Positions 1 to 9,300 of a DNA stretch of 64,000 nt are shown here, piece by piece. A program made the translations under genes and the position numbers. How positions within the stretch are numbered: the stretch's first letter is position 1; each line of letters opens with the position of its first letter. Below the pieces are notes generated by a model that was not told the DNA's origin, did no database searches, and saw only the letters and a list, made by a program, of their open reading frames with translations. The stretch lies in assembly GCF_002797815.1 (NCBI RefSeq), contig NZ_PGFJ01000001.1, positions 1,116,001 through 1,180,000 on the forward strand, read 5' to 3'. The DNA comes from Mucilaginibacter auburnensis. Lineage in GTDB: Bacteria; Bacteroidota; Bacteroidia; Sphingobacteriales; Sphingobacteriaceae.

Positions 1-358
1 CGCCGTCGTCTTCAGTTTTGTAGTCGCCGGATATTACCCAAACTTCTCCTTTATATTCAACCCTAATTTGTGCGGAGCCAATAACATGCCCTGCGGGATA
101 CATGCTTATTTCCACACCGTTCATTAACACCTTCTCGCCATACTCAATGGTTTGTAAACTAATGTCGCCAAGGCGGTAGAGCAATACCTCTTTTGACAGG
201 TGATGAGCCAGATAACGCTTGCTCCCCCAACGCGCGTGGTCGCTGTGGGCGTGGGTTATTACGGCATCATCAACGGGTTTCCAGGGGTCAATGTAAAACT
301 TACCTTGGGGGCAATAAATGCCGTTATCAGTAAATTCTATCAACGGTTTTTTACTCAT
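1..358 (-). CDS. Ligase-associated DNA exonuclease-like metallo-beta-lactamase protein (N-terminal part)
   Basis: Only the first 119 codons lie in the window; the gene runs off the left edge. It starts at the ATG read from 358 downward (MSKKPLIEFTDNGIYC). The segment THAHSDHARWG carries the HxHxDH metal-binding signature of metallo-beta-lactamase folds, followed by a YPAGHVIGSAQ segment, which is typical of the beta-CASP nuclease group that also contains RNA 3'-end processing factors. The family would predict a metal-dependent nuclease. In many bacteria this variant sits beside an ATP-dependent DNA ligase, which could lie beyond the edge; this is inference. It is missing from simple ORF lists because it lacks a stop inside the window. 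Confidence 0.8.
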   Translation of the reverse strand, partial: MSKKPLIEFTDNGIYCPQGKFYIDPWKPVDDAVITHAHSDHARWGSKRYLAHHLSKEVLLYRLGDISLQTIEYGEKVLMNGVEISMYPAGHVIGSAQIRVEYKGEVWVISGDYKTEDDG

Positions 359-467
359 AATAAAACAACCATGTTTTAAGCAATTGGTTTCAAATGAGAG
401 CGGGGAGTGGTAAAATTGATATAGGCGCCAATCCCCCTAAAGTGTTACTGATCAGCTATCGTTTTTC

Positions 468-501
468 AAAAAAAAAGCCTTTCCCGGTTAAGGAAAGGCT
501 T
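468..501 (-). terminator. Intrinsic terminator of prc
   Basis: A 10-bp perfect stem (475-484 with 492-501, loop 485-491) is followed on the minus strand by nine T residues (complement of A468-476). It lies just downstream of the prc stop, so it ends the minus-strand protease transcript. Confidence 0.9.
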
Positions 502-521
502 AATATCATTATTATTTGTTT

Positions 522-2669
522 TTAAAAAGATGATGATGTTTTGTTAACCCTGGCAACTTTATCAGCAACACCAATATAATCAACCAAAATTTGACCTGCT
601 TCAACTTTCAACGCATCCAGATCTTCTTTCTTTGGTTTGGCATCGCCTTTTTTCAACGCCGGGTAACCCATAGCAACACGCAGGGCATTGGTCCTGTCTA
701 ATGATTGCTGCTCCTGCTCATCGCGTTGTGCTTTTAACTTTTGCAGGTTCAAAACTACCGTTTTTTCTGCATCGGCTTTTTTGTAATCAGCAATGTCAGC
801 TAATATGTTTTTATACACAGCGCTGTTTTTCATGCGTGCATCATGCATTTGTTTTAACTGAGGAACCACAGTGCTAACATCACTTACCTTGTTGTACTGG
901 CTTTTAGCAATTACATCGAATGGTAACGCTGAAGGGTCGGTGTCTTCGCCATATTTGTCAAGCGGAATAATTGAAGGAAAAGTAATATCAGGCAAAACGC
1001 CACGGTGCTGGGTTGAGCTACCGCTTATACGGTAAAACTTAGCTATGGTAAGATTGAGCTGACCGTAACCACCTTCGTTACCTGTGGTACCTGCCTTACC
1101 CGTTACAGAACGTGCCATAGAAGCAATGCGACTGCCTAATGATGAGGCTATATACCTGTCAAGATCAATTTGAGTTTGTACAGTACCTTTACCAAACGTT
1201 TGCGTGCCTACTATTACACCGCGGCCATAATCCTGAATAGCTCCGGCAAAGATCTCAGATGCTGAAGCGCTGAAGCGGTCAACCATAACGGCTAACGGTC
1301 CAGCATAGGTAATATCTGGATCTTCATCTTTATCAACTTCTATTTTATTCTCGGTATCGCGTACCTGCACAACCGGACCGGTTTTAATAAACAAGCCCGT
1401 AAGTGAAATAGCTTCGGTTAATGAGCCACCACCGTTTTGGCGAAGATCAATCACCACACCATCAACTTTTTGGGTTTGTAATGAGTCTAATATCTTTTTC
1501 ACATCGCGGGTAGTGCTTTGGTAATTGGTAGCACCTGCTTTTGCCGCGTCAAAATCAACATAAAAAGCAGGAATATTTATGATGCCAATTTTATAGCTTT
1601 TGCCGTTTTGTTGATAGGTGCGTACTTCACTTTTAGCCAACTGGTCTTTCAGAACGATCTTCTCCCTGATGATCTCCACAATTTTTGTCGGATCAGAAGC
1701 TGCTTTCCCCTGAGGCAATAACTTTAAGCGAACAAGTGTGCCTTTATCGCCTCTAATCAATTTGATAGCGTTATCTGTACGCCAGCCTACAATGTCCTGA
1801 AACTCGCCTGTTTTGCCTTGTGCCACTGCCACAATACGATCGCCCACATTAACCTGGCGACTTTTATCTGCAGGGCCGCCGGGAACCAGGCTGGCTATGC
1901 TGATGTATTCGTTTTTAGATTCAAGCGTAGCACCTATACCCTCTAATGACCGCGACATTTCCATTTTGAACTGCGCCTTGTTGAATGGGTTAAAGTAATT
2001 GGTGTGTGGGTCAATAGCTTCGGTAAAATCATCCATAAAAAGTTGGAAAACATCGTCGCTTTCTAACTTCTTATTTTGAGCCAGTTGTGTTTCATACCGT
2101 TTCTTTAAGGTTTCTTTGTTTTTAGCTACATCAGCCTTAGCTAATTGCAGGTTAACCAAGTCATACTTAACGCGTTTGCTCCAATAGGTGTCTAATTCGG
2201 CTTGCGAAGCCCATGGCAGTTTCTCACGGTCATAAGCAAAAGAGTCGTCTTTGTTAAAATCAAAGTCTTTGCTTAGTTGTGCTATTGAATAATCCATGCG
2301 CTCATTATATCTTTTTTGATATACATTGAACATGTAAAATACACTGGCAAGATTGCCGCTTTTTATATCATCATCCAATTTGGTTTTAAACTTGTTAAAG
2401 TCGGCAATATCCGAAGCCAGTAAATAATTACGGTTATCGTCAAGGCTCTTTAAAAATCTATCATATATAATAGCCGACAGCGAATCATTTAAAGGCACTT
2501 TTTTATAATTATATCCGGATATGAGTGATGCCACTGCTTTAACTGCCGTGCTTTGTTGCTCGGTAGGCTCCAGGTTGAGCGAACCATCTACCTTAACAGG
2601 TTTTGAAGGAGCAGCGTTACAAGCCAGCGCGGCGCCCAGTACCAAAACAAAATAAAATCTCTTAAACAT
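522..2669 (-). CDS. prc: C-terminal (tail-specific) processing protease, S41 family, lipoprotein
   Basis: A 715-residue periplasmic serine protease of the Prc/Tsp type, which degrades or trims envelope proteins from the C terminus. The open frame extends 14 codons further upstream, but the ATG at 2669 gives a clean lipoprotein signal (LGAALAC, lipid Cys at residue 17) and is preceded by AAAGGA. Order of parts: long helical N-terminal domain, PDZ domain at about residues 230-315, S41 core with the SASASEIF segment and TFGKGTVQ. By alignment from memory with E. coli Tsp the catalytic pair would be Ser469 and Lys494. The helical C-terminal extension ends in a Lys-rich stretch. It is transcribed alone and followed by a clear terminator. 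Confidence 0.95.
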   Translation of the reverse strand: MFKRFYFVLVLGAALACNAAPSKPVKVDGSLNLEPTEQQSTAVKAVASLISGYNYKKVPLNDSLSAIIYDRFLKSLDDNRNYLLASDIADFNKFKTKLDDDIKSGNLASVFYMFNVYQKRYNERMDYSIAQLSKDFDFNKDDSFAYDREKLPWASQAELDTYWSKRVKYDLVNLQLAKADVAKNKETLKKRYETQLAQNKKLESDDVFQLFMDDFTEAIDPHTNYFNPFNKAQFKMEMSRSLEGIGATLESKNEYISIASLVPGGPADKSRQVNVGDRIVAVAQGKTGEFQDIVGWRTDNAIKLIRGDKGTLVRLKLLPQGKAASDPTKIVEIIREKIVLKDQLAKSEVRTYQQNGKSYKIGIINIPAFYVDFDAAKAGATNYQSTTRDVKKILDSLQTQKVDGVVIDLRQNGGGSLTEAISLTGLFIKTGPVVQVRDTENKIEVDKDEDPDITYAGPLAVMVDRFSASASEIFAGAIQDYGRGVIVGTQTFGKGTVQTQIDLDRYIASSLGSRIASMARSVTGKAGTTGNEGGYGQLNLTIAKFYRISGSSTQHRGVLPDITFPSIIPLDKYGEDTDPSALPFDVIAKSQYNKVSDVSTVVPQLKQMHDARMKNSAVYKNILADIADYKKADAEKTVVLNLQKLKAQRDEQEQQSLDRTNALRVAMGYPALKKGDAKPKKEDLDALKVEAGQILVDYIGVADKVARVNKTSSSF

Positions 2670-2752
2670 ATCCTTTGTAGTCTTAAAATCAGGAACTAAA
2701 CGAAACATCAATACAATACTTATGCCGTATAATGGGCTATTAATTTATAAAC

Positions 2753-2787
2753 AAAAAGAGACAGTAGATATTGCCCTGTCTCTTTTT
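2753..2787. other. Terminator-like hairpin inside a divergent promoter gap
   Basis: Twelve bases at 2753-2764 (AAAAAGAGACAG) are the exact complement of 2776-2787, with an 11-base loop. Each arm ends in a run of five A or T, so the shape is that of a bidirectional terminator, yet it lies between the divergent starts of prc and the formimidoyltransferase. It would be in the 5' leader of one or both genes, or stop stray transcription. Confidence 0.6.
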
Positions 2788-2912
2788 GAGAAATAACAAT
2801 ATTACAATAATGTTTTACTATTTCAGCATAACAACATGTTTTTTACTTTATGGTTATATAGAGCTAAAACACACAACACATGTTACACTAAACCGTTAAA
2901 TTGCACGCTGTA

Positions 2913-3935
2913 ATGAAACAGATAATAGAATGTGTGCCAAATTTTAGCGAGGGCATAGATCAGGATAAAATAGATAGGATAGCTGCAGGGATCACTGAAG
3001 TATTTGGTGTTAAACTATTAAATATTGACCCTGGCCATGATGCCAACAGAACGGTTATAACTTTTGCCGGCGAACCGCACGCCGTTGTTGAAGCTGCCTT
3101 TAACGCTATAAAAATAGCGGGAGAGGTGATAGATATGCGTTCACAAAAGGGGGAGCACCCGCGAATGGGGGCAACAGATGTTTGCCCGCTTATACCGGTT
3201 AGTAATATTACTTTAACTGAAGTAGATGCGTATGCTAAACAACTTGCTGCAAGGGTGGGCCAGGAGTTAGGTATACCTGTTTATCTGTATGAACATTCGC
3301 AGGCGGATAAAAAGCGAAGTAATTTATCAATTATCCGCTCGGGAGAGTATGAGGGTTTTTTTGAAAAAATAAAGCAAGCCGGCTGGCAGCCCGATTACGG
3401 TCCGCTGCAAATGGATGCCAAAAGAGGGGCTACTGTAATAGGCGCACGCAATTTTTTAATAGCGTATAACGTTAACCTGAGCACCGTTTCAGTTGACGTA
3501 GCGGCAGAAATAGCTGCAGATGTGAGAGAGTCGGGACGGTTAGTTTTGGATGGCAATGGCGCAAAGCAACGTGTTCCGGGTTTGTTGAAAGGCGTTAAGG
3601 CAATTGGCTGGTACATGAAGGAATACAGTTGCGCCCAGGTATCAACTAATATTACAGATATGGAACTTGCACCCATACACAAGGTTTTTGAAACTGTAGT
3701 GAAATGTGCGGAAGCACATGGAATTAAAGTTACAGGTAGCGAATTGATTGGACTGATCCCGCTTAGCGCAGTGTTAGCTGCCGGAAGATATTATGCCGAT
3801 AAAGGTGGTCTCACCATAATGAATGAAGATCAGCTGGTTGATGCGGCGGTTGACGGCCTTGGTTTAGCCGCTTTAAAACGTTTTGAACCCCAAAAGCGTA
3901 TATTGGATTATCTGCTTTCAGAATTGAATAAGTAA
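2913..3935 (+). CDS. ftcD: Glutamate formimidoyltransferase
   Basis: A 340-residue cytosolic enzyme of histidine degradation that moves the formimino group from formiminoglutamate to tetrahydrofolate. The N terminus MKQIIECVPNFSEG is the family hallmark, as are the segments DPGHDANRTV and MRSQKGEHPRMGATDV. Only the transferase half is present; the cyclodeaminase domain of the mammalian bifunctional protein is absent, as is usual in Bacteroidota. A TTG-initiated extension from 2901 is possible, but the ATG at 2913 matches the conserved N terminus. No other hut genes are nearby and no strong ribosome binding site is visible. Confidence 0.92.
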   Translation: MKQIIECVPNFSEGIDQDKIDRIAAGITEVFGVKLLNIDPGHDANRTVITFAGEPHAVVEAAFNAIKIAGEVIDMRSQKGEHPRMGATDVCPLIPVSNITLTEVDAYAKQLAARVGQELGIPVYLYEHSQADKKRSNLSIIRSGEYEGFFEKIKQAGWQPDYGPLQMDAKRGATVIGARNFLIAYNVNLSTVSVDVAAEIAADVRESGRLVLDGNGAKQRVPGLLKGVKAIGWYMKEYSCAQVSTNITDMELAPIHKVFETVVKCAEAHGIKVTGSELIGLIPLSAVLAAGRYYADKGGLTIMNEDQLVDAAVDGLGLAALKRFEPQKRILDYLLSELNK

Positions 3936-4049
3936 CAATTTTATATCAATCCGACTATCATTTTAGTTTAAAATTATTCGTATTATTTAATTTTTATATT
4001 TATACTAAATATTACATTTAATAATTAATGGAATATCCGCACAACCTGA

Positions 4050-4057
4050 TACTTTTG
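4050..4057 (+). promoter_or_regulatory. Bacteroidota -7 box before the 4069 gene
   Basis: TACTTTTG fits the TAnnTTTG consensus exactly and ends 11 bases before the ATG at 4069, predicting a very short leader. Confidence 0.6.
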
Positions 4058-4068
4058 CGGTGTAACCG

Positions 4069-4704
4069 ATGAACAAAACCCTGTTTAAAACTATAAGTTT
4101 TATTATTTTGATGGCATTAACGTGCACCGCCGCCTGCGTTTTTGCACAAGGAACCAGTTTAGATAATGGTAATCAGTATAAAGCTTTTCAAAAAACACTT
4201 AACAAGGTTGGCATTTCATTTATTTTTCCGGAAGGTTTTAAAGAGATAAAGGCGGTTAACACCCGAAATCTAAAGTTCAATTATGCAATGGAATTGCCAG
4301 GCAAGGACTTTGAGATATGGTTCAGGGTAAACTCCGTTAAAGACAACAAGCAGCTTTTGAATGAGAACCGCTTGCGTGTAAATCCTGATTCGGCTTATGC
4401 CTATATTATAAAACAGCAGGCTGGTGTTTTCACTAATGATAATGAATGGCTCACCCGCCAAATACCCGAAACGCTGTTGAACCGTTACAACGCCAATGTT
4501 GGAAAAACCTATCTGGTTAACCTGAGTGACTCGCCGGTAACCAAACATTACAAATACGCTTTGTTAATAACCATGGCAAAATTTAATGCCGGTAGCATTT
4601 TAGCGGTTTGTTTAAGTAACGATAGAGGCCCTGAGTTTTTTAAAAACATGTTTGAAGCCAGTGACTGCATGAAATTCAAAGCTCAGGAAAAGGCTGAAAA
4701 ATAA
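4069..4704 (+). CDS. Exported protein of unknown function
   Basis: A 211-residue protein that I do not recognise. Residues 1-27 form a signal peptide (hydrophobic IILMALTCTAACVFA, cleavage likely after VFA in VFAQ). The mature part has mixed alpha/beta character, no cysteines except one near the C terminus (ASDCMKF), and no catalytic motif I can name. The start at 4069 fits the promoter box 11 bases upstream. It stands alone between the formimidoyltransferase and parE, in the same direction as both. Confidence 0.75.
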   Translation: MNKTLFKTISFIILMALTCTAACVFAQGTSLDNGNQYKAFQKTLNKVGISFIFPEGFKEIKAVNTRNLKFNYAMELPGKDFEIWFRVNSVKDNKQLLNENRLRVNPDSAYAYIIKQQAGVFTNDNEWLTRQIPETLLNRYNANVGKTYLVNLSDSPVTKHYKYALLITMAKFNAGSILAVCLSNDRGPEFFKNMFEASDCMKFKAQEKAEK

Positions 4705-4751
4705 TGTTGAAAAGTTAGCTTTTTTAACGCCCGCGTTCATCCTCTAAATTT

Positions 4752-4759
4752 TATTTTTG
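4752..4759 (+). promoter_or_regulatory. -7 box of parE
   Basis: TATTTTTG is a perfect TAnnTTTG match 39 bases before the ATG at 4799. It lies inside a longer open frame, which supports the downstream start of parE. Confidence 0.6.
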
Positions 4760-4798
4760 CTTTGCGCGCATTGCGTGCCTTTATTTTTATATCTGCAT

Positions 4799-6688
4799 AT
4801 GGCTGAGGTTAATTATAGTGAAGATAGTATACGGTCGCTTGATTGGAAAGAGCACATTCGCCTGCGACCGGGCATGTACATTGGTAAACTGGGCGACGGC
4901 TCTGCTTACGACGATGGTATTTATGTATTGCTGAAGGAAATAGTTGACAACTCAATAGATGAGTTTGTAATGGGAGCGGGTAAAACGATAGATATTACCA
5001 TAAGCGACCATAAAGTTGCCGTGCGAGACTACGGCAGAGGTATACCACTGGGTAAGGTAATTGATTGCGTATCGAAAATTAACACAGGTGGTAAATATGA
5101 TAGCAAGGCCTTTCAAAAATCAGTAGGGTTAAACGGTGTGGGTACCAAGGCGGTAAATGCTTTGTCAACCTCGTTCACTGTTCAATCCTATCGTGATGGC
5201 CGCACAAAAATTGCTGAGTTTGCTAAAGGCGAATTGGTGCGTGATGAAGCAGAAAAGGAAACTTCCCAGCGTAACGGCACCGCTATAAACTTTTATCCAG
5301 ACGATTCCATCTTCAGGCATTACCGTTTTATACCGGAGTTTATTGAGAACATGATATGGAACTATGTTTACCTTAACTCTGGTCTGACCATCAACTTTAA
5401 TAACCAAAAATATTTTTCAGAACGAGGGTTATTTGACCTTTTAACCAAAAAAACCAACAACTCCGAGACCTTGCGCTATCCTGTTATTCATCTTAAAGGA
5501 GATGATATTGAAATAGCCATGACGCACGGGCAGCAGTACGGAGAAGAATACTATTCGTTTGTTAACGGGCAACACACTACGCAGGGTGGCACGCATCAGG
5601 CCGCCTTCCGCGAGGCGGTAGTAAAAACCATACGCGAGTTTTATGATAAAGATTATGATGCAGCCGATATACGCGCGTCAATTGTAGCTGCAATAGCCGT
5701 TAAGGTGCAGGAGCCTGTGTTTGAATCGCAAACAAAAACCAAGCTGGGCTCACAGAATGTTGGTCCCGAAGGCCCGTCTGTACGCACATTTGTGGGCGAC
5801 TTTGTTAAGAAGGAACTTGATAACTACCTGCACAGAAACCCCGCTACGGCAGATGCCTTAAAGGCCCGTATTTTACAATCTGAACGCGAGCGTAAGGATA
5901 TAGCCGGTATTAAAAAACTGGCTAACGAGCGCGCCAAAAAAGCATCATTACATAACCGTAAACTGCGCGACTGCAAGGTGCATTTTGACGATACCCATGA
6001 ACGCAAGCAGGATACCACTTTATTCATCACCGAGGGTGATTCTGCATCCGGCTCTATCACCAAATCGCGCGATGTAATGACGCAGGCGGTATTTAGCTTA
6101 AAAGGTAAGCCACTTAACTGCTTTGGTTTAACCAAAAAAGTGGTTTATGAGAATGAAGAGTTTAACCTGCTGCAACACGCCCTCAATATTGAAGACGGCG
6201 TTGATAATTTGCGCTACAATAACATTGTAATAGCTACTGATGCCGATGTAGACGGTATGCACATCAGGCTACTTTTAATGACCTTTTTTTTGCAGTTCTT
6301 TCCTGACCTGGTGAAGGCCGGACACGTATCTATCTTGCAAACACCATTGTTCCGTGTGCGTAATAAAAAGGAAACTATTTATTGCTACAGCGATGAAGAG
6401 CGCCGCAACGCCATTGCCAAATTGGGTAACAAGCCGGAGATAACCCGCTTTAAGGGTTTGGGAGAGATATCTCCTGAAGAGTTTGGTCTTTTTATAGGCA
6501 AGGATATGCGTCTTGACCCGGTTATTCTGAAAGATGCCAATATAAAAGGCTTGCTGGAATACTTTATGGGCAAAAATACACCGGCCCGTCAACAACACAT
6601 TATTGGAAACTTAAGGGTTGAGAAAGATGATGAAACGGTTAACCCGTTAGTCGCTGCTAAAGAAGAGGAATTACCGATAGCGGTATAA
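4799..6688 (+). CDS. parE: DNA topoisomerase IV subunit B
   Basis: A 629-residue type IIA topoisomerase ATPase subunit that works with ParC (not in the window) to unlink daughter chromosomes. The start is [10 protein letters not shown] at 4799; the frame is open 14 codons further up, but that extension overlaps the promoter box. Seen in order: GHKL ATPase with EIVDNSIDE, the [10 protein letters not shown] segment, the transducer, then the TOPRIM domain with EGDSASGS at about 412-419 and DADVDG at about 481-486. The length and the [10 protein letters not shown] terminus fit ParE of this phylum better than GyrB, which usually carries a longer or different tail, though the two are close relatives. 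Confidence 0.92.
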   Translation: MAEVNYSEDSIRSLDWKEHIRLRPGMYIGKLGDGSAYDDGIYVLLKEIVDNSIDEFVMGAGKTIDITISDHKVAVRDYGRGIPLGKVIDCVSKINTGGKYDSKAFQKSVGLNGVGTKAVNALSTSFTVQSYRDGRTKIAEFAKGELVRDEAEKETSQRNGTAINFYPDDSIFRHYRFIPEFIENMIWNYVYLNSGLTINFNNQKYFSERGLFDLLTKKTNNSETLRYPVIHLKGDDIEIAMTHGQQYGEEYYSFVNGQHTTQGGTHQAAFREAVVKTIREFYDKDYDAADIRASIVAAIAVKVQEPVFESQTKTKLGSQNVGPEGPSVRTFVGDFVKKELDNYLHRNPATADALKARILQSERERKDIAGIKKLANERAKKASLHNRKLRDCKVHFDDTHERKQDTTLFITEGDSASGSITKSRDVMTQAVFSLKGKPLNCFGLTKKVVYENEEFNLLQHALNIEDGVDNLRYNNIVIATDADVDGMHIRLLLMTFFLQFFPDLVKAGHVSILQTPLFRVRNKKETIYCYSDEERRNAIAKLGNKPEITRFKGLGEISPEEFGLFIGKDMRLDPVILKDANIKGLLEYFMGKNTPARQQHIIGNLRVEKDDETVNPLVAAKEEELPIAV

Positions 6689-6699
6689 AGGGAATAATG

Positions 6700-6783
6700 A
6701 ATATCGGATTTCGAACACCGAATATAGAAGTAGTAAAACTAACCCTTCATCATTCGATGTTCGAAATTCGGTGTTCGATATTC
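6700..6783. repeat. Heptad-phased inverted repeat A (word AAnnnCG)
   Basis: Between convergent parE and hemH. The left arm from 6700 has consecutive 7-bp units AATATCG, GATTTCG and AACACCG. The right arm 6755-6782 has four units CGnnnTT in perfect 7-bp phase (for example CGATGTT, CGAAATT), which are the complement of AAnnnCG. The arms pair in register although individual units are shuffled. The right arm ends at the hemH stop codon. Confidence 0.85.
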
Positions 6784-7800
6784 TTACCCTCTCGCCATAC
6801 GCTCCAAAGCGTCAATGAACACGGGCGAATCGTTAAGGCTTTCTACCAATTGCACATGCTCGCCGCCAAGGGCTTTAAATTCAGCACCGTATTCTTCAGT
6901 TACTTCATAAACTGTTTCAAGGCAATCGGCCACAAAGGCAGGGCAAAGCACTAACAGACGTTTTTTGCCCTCTTTAGCCAAATGTTCAATTACCTGGCTG
7001 GTGTAAGGCTGTACCCATGGATCGTTACCCAGGCGCGATTGAAAACAAACTGTATAATTCTCTCTTGCTAAATTCATTTGCGCGGCTATTAGCCTTGCAG
7101 TATCATAGCTTTGAGCCGAATAGCAAAACTTATTAGTATCATTTAGCGTGTTGCAGCAACCATCAACCTTTAGGCAATAGCTGCCGGTATGGTCGCATTT
7201 CATTAACTGGCGCTGCGGAAGGCCGTGAAAGCTGAATAATATATGATCATACGTTTCGGGCTGATATTTTAAGGCATTTTGAGCAAAAACAGAGATCATC
7301 AGGTCATCATCATGAAACGAGTTGATAAAGCTGATGTTCGGGATAGTTTGCCATTCGCTTACTATTTTCATTACCTTATCATGTACAGACCCCGTACTTG
7401 CAGAGGCATATTGCGGGAATAATGGAATAACCTTAATGTCCGACACCAAATTCTTCTTGAATTTTTCTAATGCCGAATCAATTGACGGGCTTTGGTAACG
7501 CATAGCCAGTTCAACCTGGTATTCATCTCCCAAACGCTCAGACAAAGCTTTGTGCTGCAAAATGCTGTAGTGCAACAAAGGAGAGCCTGTTTCTTTGTCC
7601 CAGATCTCTTTATACAATTTGGCAGATTTTGGCGCGCGGAAAGGAACAATGATACCCCTAACCAAAATATTGCGCAGAACAGGATTAACGTCTATCACCC
7701 GTCCATCCATCAAAAATTCATCTAAATATTTGCGTACATCGGCAGTTGAGGGACTGTCGGGTGTGCCAAGATTAACCAGTAATATGCCTTTTTTTGCCAT
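6784..7800 (-). CDS. hemH: Ferrochelatase
   Basis: A 338-residue enzyme inserting Fe2+ into a porphyrin, the last step of haem synthesis. The start chosen is MAKKGILLVNLGTPDSP (ATG at 7800); a 28-codon upstream extension would overlap the promoter box. Diagnostic segments are the N-terminal LVNLGTPDSP, SFHGLPQRQ with the catalytic His, GNDPWVQPYT and the ETVYEV segment. A cysteine-rich insertion (CDHTGSYC, GCC) follows the catalytic His; iron-sulfur centres are known in some ferrochelatases, so this may bind a cluster here, which is inference. It is a single gene, divergent from the permease at 7950. Confidence 0.95.
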   Translation of the reverse strand: MAKKGILLVNLGTPDSPSTADVRKYLDEFLMDGRVIDVNPVLRNILVRGIIVPFRAPKSAKLYKEIWDKETGSPLLHYSILQHKALSERLGDEYQVELAMRYQSPSIDSALEKFKKNLVSDIKVIPLFPQYASASTGSVHDKVMKIVSEWQTIPNISFINSFHDDDLMISVFAQNALKYQPETYDHILFSFHGLPQRQLMKCDHTGSYCLKVDGCCNTLNDTNKFCYSAQSYDTARLIAAQMNLARENYTVCFQSRLGNDPWVQPYTSQVIEHLAKEGKKRLLVLCPAFVADCLETVYEVTEEYGAEFKALGGEHVQLVESLNDSPVFIDALERMARG

Positions 7801-7805
7801 GGGCG

Positions 7806-7813
7806 CAAAAATA
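7806..7813 (-). promoter_or_regulatory. -7 box of hemH, 5 bases from the start codon
   Basis: On the minus strand TATTTTTG (perfect TAnnTTTG) is followed by only five bases (GCGCC or similar) before the ATG at 7800. A transcript started at the normal distance would begin at or next to the start codon, i.e. leaderless. Confidence 0.6.
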
Positions 7814-7949
7814 GTAAAAAAAGGCCCTTCCTTGTAAAGCCCTGGTTTTATTACACAATAATTAAAAACTAAAAGCAGCTGCAATTACAAATTTGTGTAA
7901 CAATATTTAAGGCCCATAGTCTTACCGTTAGTTTTTCTATATTTATACC

Positions 7950-9188
7950 ATGCCGGTAAAAACCACTTTCCGAGAAAATGTTTCTATTGCCCTGCAATCC
8001 ATTGCCGGTAACCGTTTGCGTACATCGCTCACTGCTTTAATTATAGCTATTGGTATAATGGCGTTGGTTGGTATATTAACCGCGGTTGAAGGTATAAAGC
8101 AATATACTACCGATGCGTTTTCCAGCTTGGGTGCTAACTCGTTCACTATACAGAATCGTGGTTCGGGTATACGTTTTGGTGGTGGTCGGCGTAAGGTTTA
8201 CCCTGCTATCAGGTATGATCAGGCGGCGCGTTTCAGAGATAAGTTTAAACTGCCTTCAACAATAGCCATTAACCTGAATGTATCCAGCCAGGCCGTGGCC
8301 AAATACGCCAGTAACAAAACCAATCCTAATGTTAGCATAACAGGTTCTAATGAGAACTATGTGCAAACAAATGGTTACAAAATTGCACTTGGCCGTAATT
8401 TCTCTGATGCCGAATTAGAACATGGTGCTAACGTGGTTATTATTGGCGAAGAAGTAAAAGATAAACTTTTCAAAAAAGAAGATCCTATTAACAAATCAAT
8501 CTTTGTAGGTAGCAATAAATTCAGGGTGATAGGTGTTTTTGCGCCAAAGGGTTCAAGCGCTGGCTTTGGCGGCGACCGTTTATGCCTTATCCCAATTTTG
8601 AAAGCAAAACAAATAACAACGGTTGCCAATCCTTCTTTCTCCATAGCGGTTATGGTGAATGGGCCGGGCAGTTTAGATTTAACCACCGGCGAGGCAACCT
8701 CTTTGTTTAGGAACATACGCAGCTTAAACGTAGCAGCACCAGACAATTTTGAAATTGTACGAAGTGATTCTATTCAACAACAATTATCCGGGCAAATAAC
8801 CGGTATGACCATTGCAGGCTTTGGTATAGGAATAATTACACTGCTTGGCGCTGCTATTGGTTTAATGAATATTATGCTGGTGTCTGTTACCGAGCGCACG
8901 CGCGAGATAGGCGTAAGAAAAGCCATTGGCGCTACACCGGGTGTGATACGCAAGCAGTTCTTGATCGAAGCTGTTGTTATCTGTATAATAGGCGGCATTG
9001 GCGGTATGATATTGGGTATGGCCATAGGCAATCTGATAGCAGTAAGCATCAGCGGAAAGTTTGTTATTCCGTGGTTGTGGTTATTCTCTGCTTTTGCGTT
9101 ATGTACCTTTATCGGCTTAGCATCAGGGTTTTACCCAGCCAAAAAAGCTTCTAACCTTGATCCGGTTGAAGCGTTGAGGTACGAGTAG
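7950..9188 (+). CDS. MacB/FtsX-type ABC transporter permease
   Basis: A 412-residue inner-membrane protein. It has one transmembrane helix near residues 25-45, a large periplasmic domain (MacB_PCD type), then three helices in the FtsX domain near the C terminus (segments IGIITLLGAAIGLMNIM, VVICIIGGIGGMILGMAIG, WLFSAFALCTFIGLASG). The cytosolic loop TEREIGVRKAIGA-like (TERTREIGVRKAIGAT) is the hallmark of this class. The partner ATPase is not adjacent, so it probably pairs with one encoded elsewhere. Substrate cannot be told; relatives export lipoproteins, peptides or macrolides by mechanotransmission. Confidence 0.9.
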   Translation: MPVKTTFRENVSIALQSIAGNRLRTSLTALIIAIGIMALVGILTAVEGIKQYTTDAFSSLGANSFTIQNRGSGIRFGGGRRKVYPAIRYDQAARFRDKFKLPSTIAINLNVSSQAVAKYASNKTNPNVSITGSNENYVQTNGYKIALGRNFSDAELEHGANVVIIGEEVKDKLFKKEDPINKSIFVGSNKFRVIGVFAPKGSSAGFGGDRLCLIPILKAKQITTVANPSFSIAVMVNGPGSLDLTTGEATSLFRNIRSLNVAAPDNFEIVRSDSIQQQLSGQITGMTIAGFGIGIITLLGAAIGLMNIMLVSVTERTREIGVRKAIGATPGVIRKQFLIEAVVICIIGGIGGMILGMAIGNLIAVSISGKFVIPWLWLFSAFALCTFIGLASGFYPAKKASNLDPVEALRYE

Positions 9189-9197
9189 GTTAGGTGA

Positions 9198-9300
9198 TCC
9201 GAAAGTCGGGACTTCCATAAGTCCGAGGACTAACAGAATCAACTAATATTCTTTAGCGAATAACGAAAAGGAAATCTTCCGGACTTTCCGACTTGCGGAC
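9198..9300. repeat. Octad-phased inverted repeat B (word TCCGnAAG)
   Basis: Between the convergent permease and phosphatase genes. The left arm 9198-9231 has four units of 8 bp beginning TC (TCCGAAAG, then TCGGGACT and so on). Read on the minus strand, the right arm has TCCGCAAG (9292-9299), TCGGAAAG (9284-9291) and TCCGGAAG (9276-9283), perfectly phased. The right arm runs into the stop codon at 9300-9302. Confidence 0.85.

Noticed and set aside
6697-6954. Plus-strand open frame of 85 codons between parE and hemH
   Set aside because: It reads through repeat A and the antisense of hemH; no signal, no promoter and no coding-like composition.
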